DNA of 64,000 bases from the NCBI RefSeq assembly GCF_026151205.1, contig NC_087076.1, positions 18,277,419-18,341,418 of the forward strand, read 5' to 3'. The position numbers were made by a program, and so were the translations under genes. The notes under the pieces were generated by a model. The model was not told where the DNA came from. It searched no databases and was given only the letters and a program-made list of their open reading frames with translations. Origin of the DNA: Bolinopsis microptera (taxonomy: Eukaryota > Ctenophora > Tentaculata > Lobata > Bolinopsidae). Positions 11,025 to 23,945 of this stretch are shown here, piece after piece. Every line of letters starts with the position of its first letter. Positions within the stretch are counted from its first letter, which is position 1.

Positions 11025-11173
11025 ATTAAATCCTGTTTAAAGCACTCTATAATGGAGGCACAACACCAACATGATGTTATTAACTGGCAGGACTCAAACT
11101 GATGAAATACCTGCCATTTATAGAATTACACATTTTACACCTGTCAATCATAACATATATACACCATGTGAAC

Positions 11174-11322
11174 CAGGGACAAAAGGATTTCGCGGCATGT
11201 ACGAAATCGCGAAATTTCCCATTCTCCGCGACAAATTTTATGTGTAGTTTAATGTATAGCCTGTTAAATTTCGCGGTACCGCGAAATTTGGCCAAAATAA
11301 TCGCGAAATCCTTTTGTCCCTG
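11174..11322. mobile_element. hAT-type MITE (149 bp)
   Basis: The ends are perfect inverted repeats (CAGGGACAAAAGGATTTCGCG and its complement), flanked by the exact 8-bp repeat ATGTGAAC (11166-11173, 11323-11330). The interior repeats CGCGAAATTT. A CAGGGA end and an 8-bp duplication are classic hAT. No coding capacity. Confidence 0.93.
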
Positions 11323-11468
11323 ATGTGAACGGAACAGTTTCAGCCAATCACTCTACACTCGCTCCACCACATTAGCACACAAACCATTTTAAGCAGGTTA
11401 CACACAGGTGTATCGTTCACATCAACTAAACGAAAAATTAAACTTTTACGGAAAAAATAAAAATTGTC

Positions 11469-11754
11469 ATAGGCGTAGCCAGGATTTTTGGCCTTGGGGG
11501 TCACTATCTGGAGCAAAGCAAAAGATAATGCGATTTGTTACGCAAGTGAGGTGGCATAATTCAGGGTATAAAAATGAACAGCAGGCTGATTTCGAGGTTC
11601 AATCATAAAATCGAATCACTATCACCAGTAGGTCATAACTTCAAGAGGCTAGTAGTAAGCTAGGCAGTAAGCTGCAGCCAAACGTCCAAAATTTAACCAG
11701 ACCAATATGCCCGAGCCCTTTGCATGGGACTTTCCCTTTTCTGACTACGCCCTA
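11469..11754. mobile_element. probable MITE with GGCGTAG ends
   Basis: The left end (TAGGCGTAGCCAGGA) and the right end (CTGACTACGCCCTA) are imperfect inverted repeats of a type common in hAT MITEs. I could not find a matching target duplication, so the limits are approximate. Confidence 0.5.
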
Positions 11755-11864
11755 GATAATGTTAGGGAAAAGCACTCCCCACATAGTAGAGTCTGTGGAG
11801 TGTGGGGCCCATTAGTTAGGAGACTAAATTTACTAAGATTTTAATACAGTCTAGAAAAGTGCGA

Positions 11865-13766
11865 ATGGCTACGAGAACTTATAACCCGGCTGTGCGGGTT
11901 GGAAACTGGATTGAGGATGTCCAACTTGAAGAGGTAATGAGTTTGATAATTACTTAAGCTTTGTCTATTATTGTTGTAGTTTTTGATTGTTGTTGTAGTG
12001 GTTATAGTTTTTAATGGTTATGGTTAATGTTTATTCTGATAAATTTATCTTAATATTCATATACTTCACTGATTCTCTTTGTAGGACATTATCAAAGATT
12101 TTCAAGAGAAGAAAGACGCTGGTGAACTCTTGATACAAAAGACGCACAATGTTATGAATAACCTGCTAAGACAAGTATGTAGTTACAAAGCAATATTTTT
12201 AAAAATCACCTTAAAATTGCTGACACGTTTACATTCAAAGGTGATTGAAATTTTATGATCTTGGACTATATGATACATCATCCTAACAGGAAAAGCTGTC
12301 TGCACAAACAGAAAACAAACACTTGATGTTTGGCTCAAGGATCAATTTGTGCCACATTGCTTCGGGTACAGTACTGTCCTCAAAAGTCTCTGAACTGAAA
12401 TCCCGCACAAGCTCACAACTCAAAAGTCCGTGTGACATGTCTGCTTCTTTAATGACTAATCCTTGTCCAAGAAACGTCTTTCAGATATGCAGGTTACTTT
12501 CGATTATTACTAAATTGGTTTAATTTTGAGGATGGGTGTGCAGTATACCTGTTGGTAGTTGTATTAACTCAGATTTATAAGTTTTTATGTCGTTTTGGTC
12601 ATTTCATTTAGTGCTTACTACACACTCTGATTATGTTAATGAATTCAATTTCAAACACGAATAAAATATCTAAAGTTGCTTTTCTTTGTATTCGGCACAG
12701 CTTAAGCCATTGACGAAGAACTACTGATTTAAAAGGTAGAATGCCTGTTATCATTTTCGAATAGTAAATACACCCGCCCTAACTCGATTTAGATCATCTA
12801 AAATTCAGTGCTGACGGAGAAATTCTTAAGAAACCACTCTGTTATGGCCAAAAGTTTGTGCTGAAGACATTGCCTGGACCTGGAGGGGAGGTATGTGCTG
12901 TCACATTTTAATCTGATTAATTCGTCTACTGTTTTTGAGTTTCATTCGATGATGCTTCAATAAAATTTACAGCGTTTGGCCACTTCAAATGTTGTGATGA
13001 AATCACAAATATTTCCTGTTAAAACTGTTATATGGTGAAAGAATACAGTTGTCATAACCAATAACCATGACAATATCCTTCAGTTGAGTTTGTGGTCGGA
13101 TAGAGCCACCTTCACAAAGTGTGCTGCTAAATCCAGGTTGCCAGTGGTTCAGTTACACGACGATTCCAGTTATAACGTTGTCTGGCAATTTCATTGCAGG
13201 AACCCTCTAATTCGCATGGAGGTATATACTGTATATCTTTTTCGTTAGTTTTCACTGTTACACTAGTGCTAAAATGTTACACTAGTAATCAACTGTTACA
13301 CTAGTGATCAACTGTTACATCATGTTATGGCATAGTTAGGTTATCTATTACGTTATCTTTAAACACAAATGGATGTTTCTGATACGTTACTATTTTTAGA
13401 TGGAAGGAAATCCGGTTGTCGTTGGAGATACTATCATCCTGAACCACTGTAAAACTAACCAAAACTTGGCCTGTATGTCTCAATATCAGCGCAGGTAAGT
13501 TAGATTAAAATTACCGAACGGAGGGGTGGGGTGCTAATTCGCCAAATATTTTTTGTTCGGAAGATTGGAAAATAAAGTGCCTTCCCTCCCTTGGCCTTCC
13601 AATGTATGAGATGGTAGATAAGTAGATATTTCGTTACGAAGCTTATAATTTTCACAGGACTCCATACGGACAAGAGATGGAAGTATGCTGCAAAACATTC
13701 CTCGACTCTCATAAAGCTGAAACGGAAGAAAACCTCTGGACCATTGTAGTCAACAAACCTGAATAG
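11865..13766 (+). CDS. CFAP161: cilia- and flagella-associated protein 161
   Basis: Seven exons join with GT..AG borders and consistent phases: 11865-11933, 12085-12174, 12290-12492, 12809-12890, 13084-13221, 13400-13494 and 13658-13766, giving 261 residues. The N terminus (YNPAVRVGNWIEDVQLEE, then KDFQEKKDAGELLIQK) and the C terminus (YGQEMEVCCKTFLDSHKAE) match the CFAP161 family closely in order and content; the human protein is about 300 residues. CFAP161 is a microtubule inner protein of motile cilia, so the organism has motile cilia or flagellated sperm. The ATG at 11865 starts the conserved N terminus directly. AATAAA at 13997-14002 could serve as the polyadenylation signal. The gene converges on the TPR gene. 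Confidence 0.88.
13251..13315 (+). repeat. short tandem repeat in CFAP161 intron 5
   Basis: Four imperfect copies of a TGTTACACTAGTGATCAAC-like unit of about 19 bp. Confidence 0.7.
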
Positions 13767-14580
13767 TTAATAATGTGTAAAAAGAAAGTGTAATTTAAAC
13801 GACTTTACTTATATGTTGCAGCTGGACTTCAATATCATAGTGGATGCCATGAGAGTATAGTAGATTGAATCGATATTTAACTGATACAAACCCCGACCAA
13901 ATTTATAATCTTTCTGAATGGCGTGTATTATAGGGTTTTGATACAAATGACCTAATTCAATTTCATTACCAGCATGATACTTTGCATTTAATTGACAATA
14001 AAATATTACTTTTTAAATATCTGTTCCTTTTATCAAAATTCTGACGACATAAACTGTAAATAATCAAATTGATCATAATTTTGAACAACGATTTTATTGT
14101 AATGATTATTAATTAACCTGTCTTTCCCCATTTGAATCATGCGTATGTTTTGGAATTTTACCTCGCCCTCGCCCGCCTTTTCTGATTTGAAATAAAAGAC
14201 ACCGGTCACTGAATAACATTAACATCAAATATTGAACACATTTTCTAAAATGACACGAAGAAATGATTTATTTTACATATTTTATAAATCTCGTTTAAAA
14301 TATCTGATATTTTCTAATCAGGCTCGGGTGAGTACGCTTTAATGTGACTCCTATTATCCAGTAATATCTTGTCCTTACTCGAGTCAGAAGAACAGAAAAC
14401 ATGAGAAATGTTAAACACAAGATCATTAATTAATTATATATTATATATATTATATATATTTATATAATAACAGTTCACGGCACTATGGCAGCATCAGATC
14501 ACACTTTAAAAATGAAAATGCATAAAGAAATATCACAATTCTTAGGGATCAAAATTATAATCGTTACTTTGGAAAACTTG

Positions 14581-15970
14581 TCAGTTAGTCAAAAGAAACA
14601 CTTCATAGCCTGCCTGCTGTTTCTCTATCTCAACCATCCACTCATTAAAATGCTTACAGACCTTTCTAAACTGCTTGCACTCCTCCACGACATCAACCTC
14701 CCCTGGTACCTTGCTCTCGTTCACGGAGATAACCTGAGCGATACTCCTACGCATGTACTCGCCTTGAGCCAGGCTAAATTTAGATTCCTTGGTTTCTTGA
14801 TATAACACTTTGAGGTGATGTGCAGCTTTAGCTGTCAGTCTGTGCTCGATGGAGTAGAGGTACATTATGTAACGGATTGGCAGTGATATCGGTCTACCGG
14901 TCATTATTAGTTCTATTGAGTCAAATAGAGCCTGGATATCTGGGAAGTGTTCGTTAACCACTGTTGCAGACTTAACAAGCTGCATGAATGCAGGCAGGTG
15001 GTTTGCTTGGATCATGTATTTGATCCCTTTTGATTGTTCGTCATGTTGTAAGAGAAAGTTCCCATACTTGTGAAGAGTCATGTTGCACCAAGGGTCGAGT
15101 CTTAGGGCCATTTCGAAGAGTTCTTTTGCCTTTGTTTCGTTTTTCAGCTTCAAGTAGATGCAAGCCAATCTGCAGTGATTCTGTGAATGATAGGCATCTC
15201 TTGAATCCCAAGCTTTTTCCAAAATCTCTCCAAATTCTCGCTTCAATTTGAAAAATAGGACACTATTCGTACCTGCATTTTCAAAGGAACTCAGTATAAC
15301 GGGAAGGGCTAGAATCCTGTCTGATGCAGTGAGAAGCAGTTTCATCTCAAGCTCTGTCACATTCCGATCATTCCTCGTTCTCCTCTCTCTGGCTAAAGTT
15401 TTACCGTGGTAGAAAGCAAAGAAGGGTTTGTACTCAGGCTGGTCTGCAATAGAGTTGAAGAGTTGCAGAGCTGGGTTGTAGTTGTAGAGGACCATGTTGA
15501 ACCAGCCCTGAATAGCAGTGGTTCGTGGTACAAGTGTTAGGATTTACTGGAACGGAGTCTTGTGGTTCTCCTCGCAACCAGCTTATAACATAAGCCGTGC
15601 AGTTCACCATGAAGTGAAGCTCTGTTCTAACTTTGTTCAGATCCGCTGGAGACATGTTCTTCTCTGTTATTTTATCAATTCTGGTATGACATTCCTGGAA
15701 TTCCGCCTCTAAACCTTCTAGTTCTTTCTCGAGTAAGGTCTTCAAAAAATATTGGATCAACATGTCCAGAAGAAACACCGCTACCTTTTCCAAGTCAAAT
15801 GTGTTGATTTCGTTTGTCTTTTTTTCTATTGTTTTTTGTAAATCTCTTGTTGTCATCTCATCTCTGAAATGTGGTGGAAGTTTCCAAACAAAAGGGGTCT
15901 CAAGTCCTAACTTAAGTTCACGAAGTTCATTCAACTTTTCTTTCAAACCGACTAGGTTGGAGATAGACAT
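14581..15970 (-). CDS. TPR-repeat protein, IFIT-like
   Basis: Two exons, 15970-15548 and 15507-14581, separated by a 40-nt segment that starts GTAAAT, holds CTAAC and ends TTCAG. Removing it joins the frames exactly and gives 449 residues. Helical repeats are visible in the second part: CRLACIYLKLKNETKAKELF, then LDPWCNMTLHKYGNFLLQ, typical TPR pairs. The length, the N-terminal helical domain and the GWFN..YNYNPAL-type region recall interferon-induced IFIT proteins, which bind foreign RNA 5' ends, but this likeness rests on architecture and I cannot confirm it. TPR proteins in general mediate protein or RNA contacts. If the 40-nt gap is not an intron, the gene carries a frameshift. It is convergent with CFAP161 and follows a receptor gene on the same strand. 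Confidence 0.6.
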
Positions 15971-16242
15971 TCTTTAAAGCCAATTTGTTTAAATCACTCA
16001 AGCTGATAGAAAATACATACATACTACTCGAGAAGTGAAAAATATTCGTTTGACTGTCACAACTGCCGCGTGTATCAGGCCCAGGTGGGAACAATTCATT
16101 CGTCCAGAATATTCTCGTGACATAATATGCTTTGTCAGCAATACACTGTCAATGGCTATTTTTATATTATGCGGAGCTATGCTATTATTATAACTTCTAA
16201 GCTAAATTTTGCTCTAAAAATAATCGTTAATCCAATCAATCA

Positions 16243-17438
16243 TCATTCATCATCCTCTACTATTTTAGATTGTCCGTCCACAGTCGATAAGGTTCTCATG
16301 TGAATATGCAACCTACTAGTTAATCTGTCCATTCTGGCTGTACTTGGATTAACCCTATTCTCGTTTCTCCTTACAATCAGGTAGATCTTACTCCAAACAC
16401 AATCGCGAAACCCGTCAATTCTGAAGTAAAGTGCGAGGGGATTCAGGGCACTGTTCAGACAAACGAATAGCATGTTGGTGATAGCGATAACATACTGATT
16501 AGCAAACCGCGAACTTTGCCCAAAGGGTTCGCTGAAGAAATATCTGATCATATCTCCAGTCTTCAGATCGTCTGTATTTGGAGGGTTAAGCAAGAGCTTG
16601 GACACCAAAGTCGACATAACCACCATGATTGGGGTATTAAAAGTTAGGTAAAGTAGTGTGACTAATATGACTGTCTTGGCTGCCTTAACGTGGCGTTTTG
16701 CTGAACTGTTGATGACGGTGGAGGCTTTGGCTGACCGGTGGAGTAGGTAAAGTGAGGCAATGAAGGATGCACAGGTCAAAAAGAAACACATTGAGGTGAT
16801 GAAATTAAATGCACTTAGAGTTCCAATGATGGTTGTTAGCATTTTGGTCGTTACCGGCTGAGTTAGATTGTCTTTAAAGGCTATAAAAGAGCAAACTAGA
16901 TATTCTGGAACGTAGGTTGTAAACATGAACTGCATAGAGAATGACACTGTGAACATGCACACTTTGGACAACACGAAGATGGCTGGAACCAAGAAGGCAA
17001 CGCTTGGACGGAGCTCAATAGTTTTGTTCTCAGGATGGCAAGCCTGGACACGCTTAGTGTTGCCACTAGAAGTACTGACTTTTGACACAATATCCACCAG
17101 TACACCATCCACACGCTGCAAAATCCCGGGTTCGTCAGCAAATAGCCCTTCCTACTCTCCGAAAAGAGCGCCTCAATTGATGGAAATGCAGAGAAGCAAA
17201 TCAAGATGTCGGTAAAGTTGATAACCATGTAGAGTCGTCTGAAGAACTCTCCATTTTTGTTCTTTCGAACGAGACTTCTAAAGTAGCAGAGGGCAGCAGT
17301 GTTGAAAATGGCCCCAAGCAGAGATGTTAGTAGAAGAATTGTACCCAACAAGAAGTCGATATTTACATCTGTTTCGGTTCGTGTCAAGTTCAACATTCGC
17401 TGCGAGAATGATTTTAACTGATTGATAAAACCTTGCAA
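16243..17438 (-). CDS. rhodopsin-like 7TM receptor with one frameshift
   Basis: The two parts (17438 to about 17025, then to 16243) lie in different frames and together give seven membrane segments. The N terminus has an NLT glycosylation site. TM1 (FLLGTILLLTSLLG) and TM2 follow, then TM3 ending VATLSVSRLAIL, which has SR in place of the DRY pair. TM4-TM6 come next, then TM7 with LNSALNPLALYF, an NPxxxY variant. The C tail is basic, then acidic. The break falls at an AAAA run (plus 17022-17025); one extra A would restore a continuous intracellular loop 2. The rest is intact, so a sequencing slip or a recent mutation is likelier than an old pseudogene. Ligand unknown. Confidence 0.75.
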
Positions 17439-18134
17439 TAGGCCAAAAGCGATTAATTAAATGTTTGCTAGTCATAATTATTATCAAAAAGCTGAATCAA
17501 ACATTGGATCCATTACAAATTTTGTGGGTCAAGAAATATCCCTGAAAACCATCATAAACCATCAAACCTCTTTTTGGGACCCCTAAAATGCAGAAATTGG
17601 CCAAAAATTTGACAAACTAAAACTAACTTGCTTTAACCGATGTTTTATTGGTCCAGAATAACTACTTAACATTATGATTATAGCAATCAAAATTCGCCGA
17701 AATCTTGCGTAATTATGCAATTTAAATGTCAAATGATTATATCTTCACGCATGAATTTTGACAACGTTCTTGTTAGGCACTAATAATGTCCTTATTGCAC
17801 TGCATAACCTAATAACATTGCGCCGAGTTGTCAGACCCAATTTCATTAAATTTAGAAATATTCTCACTGACTTTGAATTTAAAACTTCAACTAAAATTCT
17901 ACTTTAAGTTGGTCTGTGGGGAACCTCCCAGCTCAATTCCTTGTTTTACCAGCTGAACAGCAAGGATAGCCACTACGTTCTACACGTTCTACACGTTCTA
18001 CTTGTTCTACAAGTTGCATTGAGGACCGAGGTGTCAGAGTTCACTACTATATTCCCATTACATTTAAAAATCAAGTCACGAACAGAAGCTTTGTTTGAAA
18101 AATCAATTTGTAGAGATAAAGTATAAATTCATTT
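17439..18134. other. intergenic, no gene recognised
   Basis: Upstream of the receptor. A minor tandem run of TACACGTTC units lies at 17979-18010. Nothing else seen. Confidence 0.4.
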
Positions 18135-18357
18135 TGAATTGTAGTTGACGAAGTGAGAGTCTCCACTCAGTGTGTTAAAACATAATTCTTTGTCGACGTT
18201 AAACTAATTACAACACTACAAATCTATTACATTTATTGAGCTATGTAAGTTATCAATACGTCCTGTCTATGACAAAGGCATGTAGCCGAAACGTCGACAA
18301 AGAATTATGTTTTAACACTCTGAGTGGAGACTCTCACTTCGTCAACTACAATTCAAA
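18135..18357. mobile_element. small fold-back element with hammerhead-like core
   Basis: The arms at 18135-18200 and 18290-18357 are near-perfect reverse complements (GTTGACGAAGTGAGAGTCTC..., ACACTGAGTGGAGAC...). The spacer and right arm carry GGCATGTAGCCGAAACGTC, the stem II plus GAAAC part of a minimal hammerhead ribozyme as found at Penelope-like element ends. The same sequence recurs at 61258-61350. I infer a Penelope-derived terminal fragment. Confidence 0.55.
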
Positions 18358-19867
18358 ATAAATGATTGACCCACTCATAAGAGCGAAAAAAGATTACCAG
18401 CAAAGTATAAATTCATTGGAAACGATACTGAAAAATTTGAGCTGCTGAATTAATGATCAAAATTCTGGAAGGAATCTTAAATATCTAGAATCAGACAAAC
18501 CATGAAACTACATAATAGAGTTAAGGCGAAATGGTCTTAAATAGTTCAGACGTACTCACGTAAGTGCATAGTTTGTTAGTTTGTTAGATAATTTGATTAG
18601 TTTCGAACCGGCTCAAACTCGAGTAGTTTCGTTCAAGATTAGAAGTAAGCTCGCTAGCACTGCAATGCTCTAGTTAACCAATATAATACAGTTTAACAGT
18701 TTAAAGTAATACTAATAAGCGAACTAGTGATTTAAAGAGTTGCTGGATGTATATACAGTAAAGAGGCGAGTTTTTATGGTTCTACAACTTAAGATGTAGC
18801 ATTGGTGGTTTATATTAACATTACGGGCCCAACTTTCACCTTCCCACAATAAATTTTCCTATAAATAATTTAGTGTATTAAAATCATAGAAATATCTAAC
18901 CTACGTTGAACAGTGTATAAAATAAATTCTAAAATCAAGTAATATCAGACGAGTATAAAATCGTTATTAATATCTGTCAGAAAATGCACTTATTACGGGA
19001 GGTTAAGTTTTCAGATAAATTTATGGCTAAGTTCTAAATTTCGTACTGATACCAACTGAATTTTCAATTATTGCTAGACCATTCCTAATTCTGTGGTTTA
19101 AAGGGTTAAATAGATAATACGTCAAGTGGTTGCTGGAAATGCTCTGGATTATCGGACCGAATTTTTCAATAAATCTACGGCTAAATGGTCACCGAACTTG
19201 AAGTCGAACACTGATAATGATCTGAATTGTAGGATAAAAGGTGGTTTGTTGTGGATAGTGATGTACATTGTACATTACTATCAACAATACATTGTACATC
19301 TAATAAGGTCATATAAACTGAGTCAAACTAAAAGAAAAATGTAAGAGATTGATGTGGGCCACTATTGCGTTAAATACCTTTGTAATGTTGTAGCCGTGGG
19401 TAAAATGTAAAACAAACGATTGTGAACATCTCAAATTAGGAATTAACTATCGAATACGAAATCAGATTCTCAACGCTGTGGCCAGCTTACTAAATTGTCT
19501 AGTCTAAACAAATAGCAAACCAAACTTTTAGTTGTCCTTATTACGGACGCATGGTTTTGACTTATAAATACAGAGAGATCTGATGCCCTGGTGGGAAGTT
19601 CTATATAAATCATGATCGAGTGTAATAAAACTCGATTCAACCTATAACAGTAAGATAACAAATTAAAATACATCAATGAACTAGTTAACGACCCTCGCTA
19701 TTTAAGAAATCTCTTTCCCCTATTTATAGCCTGACAGACTCATTACTTTATAAATGAACATTTTAAGAGACGAGCTCGACATTTAAGTTCAATCTTTATT
19801 TGCTCGGTACAAAGGGTAGTGACAAAGAAAGCTCACTCAACAACTAGTCCATCACTTTAAAATTAGG
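18358..19867. other. intergenic, no gene recognised
   Basis: AT-rich. A GTACATTGTACATT/ATACATTGTACAT palindrome lies at 19262-19300. No gene seen. Confidence 0.4.
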
Positions 19868-20012
19868 GGTCGTTCACATATTACGTAATCAATTTTTGGA
19901 AGATTTTAACCCAGTAATCAGTTTTACACATAGCTATTGTGTCCAAATTACACTAGCGTAATCATTTGGAAACCCCCGGCCCCCTCCCCCCTCGGCTGAT
20001 TACGTTATATAT
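19868..20012. mobile_element. MITE, GGGGTCGTTCAC family, copy 1
   Basis: The left end is GGGGTCGTTCACATATTACG; a TAGCGTAATCATTTGGAAAC block lies inside; the right end GGCTGATTACGTTATATATA is decayed. It matches the better-kept copy at 63312-63485. Confidence 0.65.
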
Positions 20013-20499
20013 ATATGTTCGCAAGGTGCGAACCCTAAACGTACGTTACGTGCTTTAACAGTTAACACTGATAAGTCGCATGGTACTCTCAACAGTCCCT
20101 GTGCGTCAGGCAACAGGTGGCAGGGTGTTTATACCCCTTGTTTATAATAAGTGATCAATGGTGGACACATTACAGCTAAGATTGAAGCGTGGATTTCAAC
20201 ATCCCTAACAAATATGTCTAATGATCTGAAATGTCAACGCTTACAAAGACCATAAAATATAGCTCAGAACAGTTGGCTGTTGGTGCAGCTCAGAACTCAG
20301 TACTATCTGGATTAATGAGCAGAGTAAGAACTAACGTCATATATAACCATCTATCTGGAATACATGTTGAATTTAACTCTATCTTTGACACTGTTCATCA
20401 TCTAATCACTTTAAACCACTTGGTAGGGAAATCTTGGATATCGTAGACCGCGTTAATATTTAGGACCAGACCGTTTAAATGAAACCTGCGAGAAGCGGT

Positions 20500-20946
20500 A
20501 CGCCCCTTTTAACAGGATGATCACAGGTCATGAGTGTGACATAGTCAACCTACGGCCACAGCAGTCTAGGAGACTTGCGCAACTCAGAACAAGATCGCAT
20601 CAATACAACATTGAAACACGGCATGCATCCCCATAAACTTTCGAATAGGGCATGCAAACACTGTTCTACTACAGATGTGGAGTCACTCGACCTTTTTCTA
20701 GAGCTTCCTTTCCCTGATCCAATCATCAAAGATGAGCTTCATGTATTGCGCACTTGCCCTCTCTATGAAGATTTTCGTCTCTGTTTGTCCCCACAAAGTA
20801 AAACATTACTCTTCTCTGATATTGGACAGATCTTCGCACACCCTACAACCATCGGAGACCTAGGAAGGTTCCTTACCAAAGCTCATGAACGAAGATTCCC
20901 TAAAGCATCCTCTAAACAAATTCCTAACAATAACAATATTGCCTAA
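20500..20946 (+). pseudogene. LINE C-terminal fragment (zinc-knuckle region)
   Basis: The frame from 20575 carries CKHC, then DELHVLRTCPLYEDFR, the Cys/His knuckle block found at the C terminus of many LINE RTs. An upstream RLAQLRTRSHQYN-like stretch is in another frame, so the copy is broken. No palm motif is present. Confidence 0.65.
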
Positions 20947-23945
20947 TGTAAGATTCGGAACGCTTTTATAAGAGTTCATTTAAAGTAATTTAGAAAAATA
21001 AATCTCATTCTGAAGATTTGCGTGGATTATTTCTTTGTTTATTATAATAGTGGTTGCAATTTTATTCTCATCCTCTTGTATATATACTTTTTGACTATTG
21101 GGTAAATTTACTTTTTATATTGGGTCAGACATTACCATGTGATTTGACTTTTGAATCGTTTAATCCGTTTAGTCATACAATCGTCATACAGTTAGTTATC
21201 CTCATTTATTTTGCGTCAGAATTCAATTATAAATTTGACATCAATGTAAATTAAAATAACATTTACAAAAGACCAAAAATCCTTATAATGAGGCAAAACC
21301 ATGATTTATCAAGGATAGAGGAATACAAATGAATGCAGCACTATCAAACTGCTGCTGGAGTGAGAAATATGTATGATATCGATAAACATTTGTAAAATCT
21401 ATTTTGGCTAGACCAAAACACAGTGATTAAATTGGTGCTGAGTTGATCAACCGGATGTTTGGCTCAAGATATTAGAGACGGTGAACAAATACAAAAATGT
21501 AAAATGTAACATCAGCAAACTGAGTCACTGACTCTGGTTTTATCAAAGTTAACAACGTTAAAGTATAGTGAGACTATAATGGATACTAACGGCCGGAAAT
21601 GCAGACTGCAGCAGAGTGACGAGCATGTTAGCTTCAAAGACTTATAGTCTGTATAGACATAGATGAAATTAGTTGAATGTTCATGAACTATGATTAGTTT
21701 TCCTCAAAACATTGTTTCTGGGAAAACCAATGACTCGTCAACAGCGTACAGAGCGTTATACGTAATACATGTTTTAACAAACTGGAAGTGACTTCCTCAA
21801 TATGTAGAACTACAAAGTGTAATATTGATAACCGTCTCAACAGGGGTCGAATTCATGTATAAGGAAAGTAAACCATCGATTTAAAGCTACCGCCGCTCCT
21901 GTTACTTGATTGGGCGGATTGGTTTGATCGGTTGTAAACGGTTTTGTGTTTATAACAACAAGTTTGGATACTCTTGCTAAACAAGTCGAGCAGAATATGA
22001 ACATTGCACGGTCATGTGATGGTCGTTATGACATTGGTAGGAAATGAGAGAACTAAAGTTGAGTAGAATGTTCAGATAAATTCAGTCAACCAGTGCTGCT
22101 CAGCCGGTGATGAAACTCCCCCGATTCATCATTACAATGATTGGAAGATGATTGCTTTTATCACGTTCACTCATTGACTCATGAAATGTAATACTATTGA
22201 TGAGACTGGTATTAGCACTCACGGTGATCCTTGCTTCATCTCTACTTTATTGTCCTGATTTCAATGAACAACTTTGTACTTAGTTCGTATAATTACTACT
22301 GGGCTAATCGTATAATTTATTATAGGGACCGAATCTTCATCGACCTTGAAAAGATTCGGAGCTTTGCTCAAACTGATTCTGCCAATGGTATTACAAGGTG
22401 AACTCAACTTACTAAGAACAATACCGACGTGGCAGACTAATTCAGTGCCTTTGGTTCCTAAATCCAAGCTAAATGATGCATATTTCAAACCATATGAGGA
22501 TCTTTACGGTAACGCCGCTCAATAAGCACTTTTTATACAGTATGTAATTTCTGTAAACAAAAACGTAATTTTCGTTGAACGACAAACGTCTTTAAATTAG
22601 GTGAAAGTCAAAGTTCAAAAATGTCATTCGTCGAATATCTGAAAATACAACTTATTTCCAACTGACATTTAAATTGGCTGAAAATATCAACCAATTTAAT
22701 TCGAGCATTTTTTCACCCATCTGCCATAAACTCAATAAGTTATGCAGTGTTGCTGTCTACAGCAGACGAAGAGAAATTATGACATTATGTATTACTCTGT
22801 TTTGAGTATATTATATCACTTTTACTCAATTTCATAATGACAACGAGCAAGTCATTGTCCCACTCATCAGCTGATATGCCCTACTCTTCCGGCCTCATTC
22901 ACACCTCATCTACTGTTCATAGTTCATTATTAGTGATATGAGCACCAGTCAGACTTCAGACACTTTTATTAGTGTAAGACCATCTGGTTTACTCGATTAT
23001 CTTTGGTTCACTTCTGTTTTTTATTGCTAGTGTATCCACGTGAGTATTTGGTTTATCGCCTTAGGGTTAACGCTTGCCATATGTATATTTATAATTTCTG
23101 GGTCACTAGTTTTGCATGCAAGGATGTATTGTAAAAATAACCTTTGGAGGGCGTCTAGAAACTGTTAATAAACAATTCCGAAACAGGAGAATATTTCGAC
23201 AGTAATAATTTAAGCTATAATTCATCCTATTTTCTCTGATATTCACGCCAGCCAAAATCGTTTTCGGTATTTTATGAAAAAAACTTAGAAATTCTTCTTG
23301 ATGCGGAGGTTTTCAGTTGTAATTAAAGATATAAATTATACATTTGCTCTATTTTTCATCTTTGGTGACAATAAGATAAATAATCCTCGTCTGAATCTGT
23401 AACTTATCACGTGATATTTAATGTAATTCGGAGAGTCCTAATCCGCTTTGCGACCATGGGTGGCATATCTCTTGTCTCTAATATAGAGTAGTGAGACGAC
23501 TTTCTAGTTTATGTACCAATTTAGATTCAATATAATCGACATGCTCCGGTCTTCTAAGTGATGATCTGTGATTTTCATTATCCTTAGCTGAGCCGTAGTT
23601 TCACGTGGGAACCTACTAAAGGTCCATCCAGGAGCCAGGTGTGGTGGTTTATGTCCCGTTTATAATACGAACGCCCTGCCTCTGACGTAATCTGCTGTTT
23701 AATTCCGTAATCAGATGATCATTTGTCTGGGAGTGAAGTACTTTAAATTTGTTTCACTAAGAGAATCTTTCCATCAGTTTACCTGTTTTTGGGTCCTTTC
23801 CTTTATTTTATCATAAGCAGTGGTCAGTCGTAAGCTTTTTAACCCCTTCTTGATTGGTCGATCGATCGGATCCAGGAAAAGAGTATTCTATATAACCTCC
23901 TTCTATCTAGTGCTACCTTTATTTAAAAGCTATTAAACAGGTCGA
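20947..23945. other. 3-kb intergenic stretch, no gene recognised
   Basis: Only short open frames. One on minus at 22488-22261 (75 residues) has reasonable composition but no recognisable domain or splice context. Promoter elements for the receptor at 23946 would be expected in the last few hundred bases, but I see none I can name. Confidence 0.4.

Noticed and set aside
22261-22488. 75-residue minus-strand open frame
   Set aside because: Plausible composition but no domain, no start context and no linked exons.
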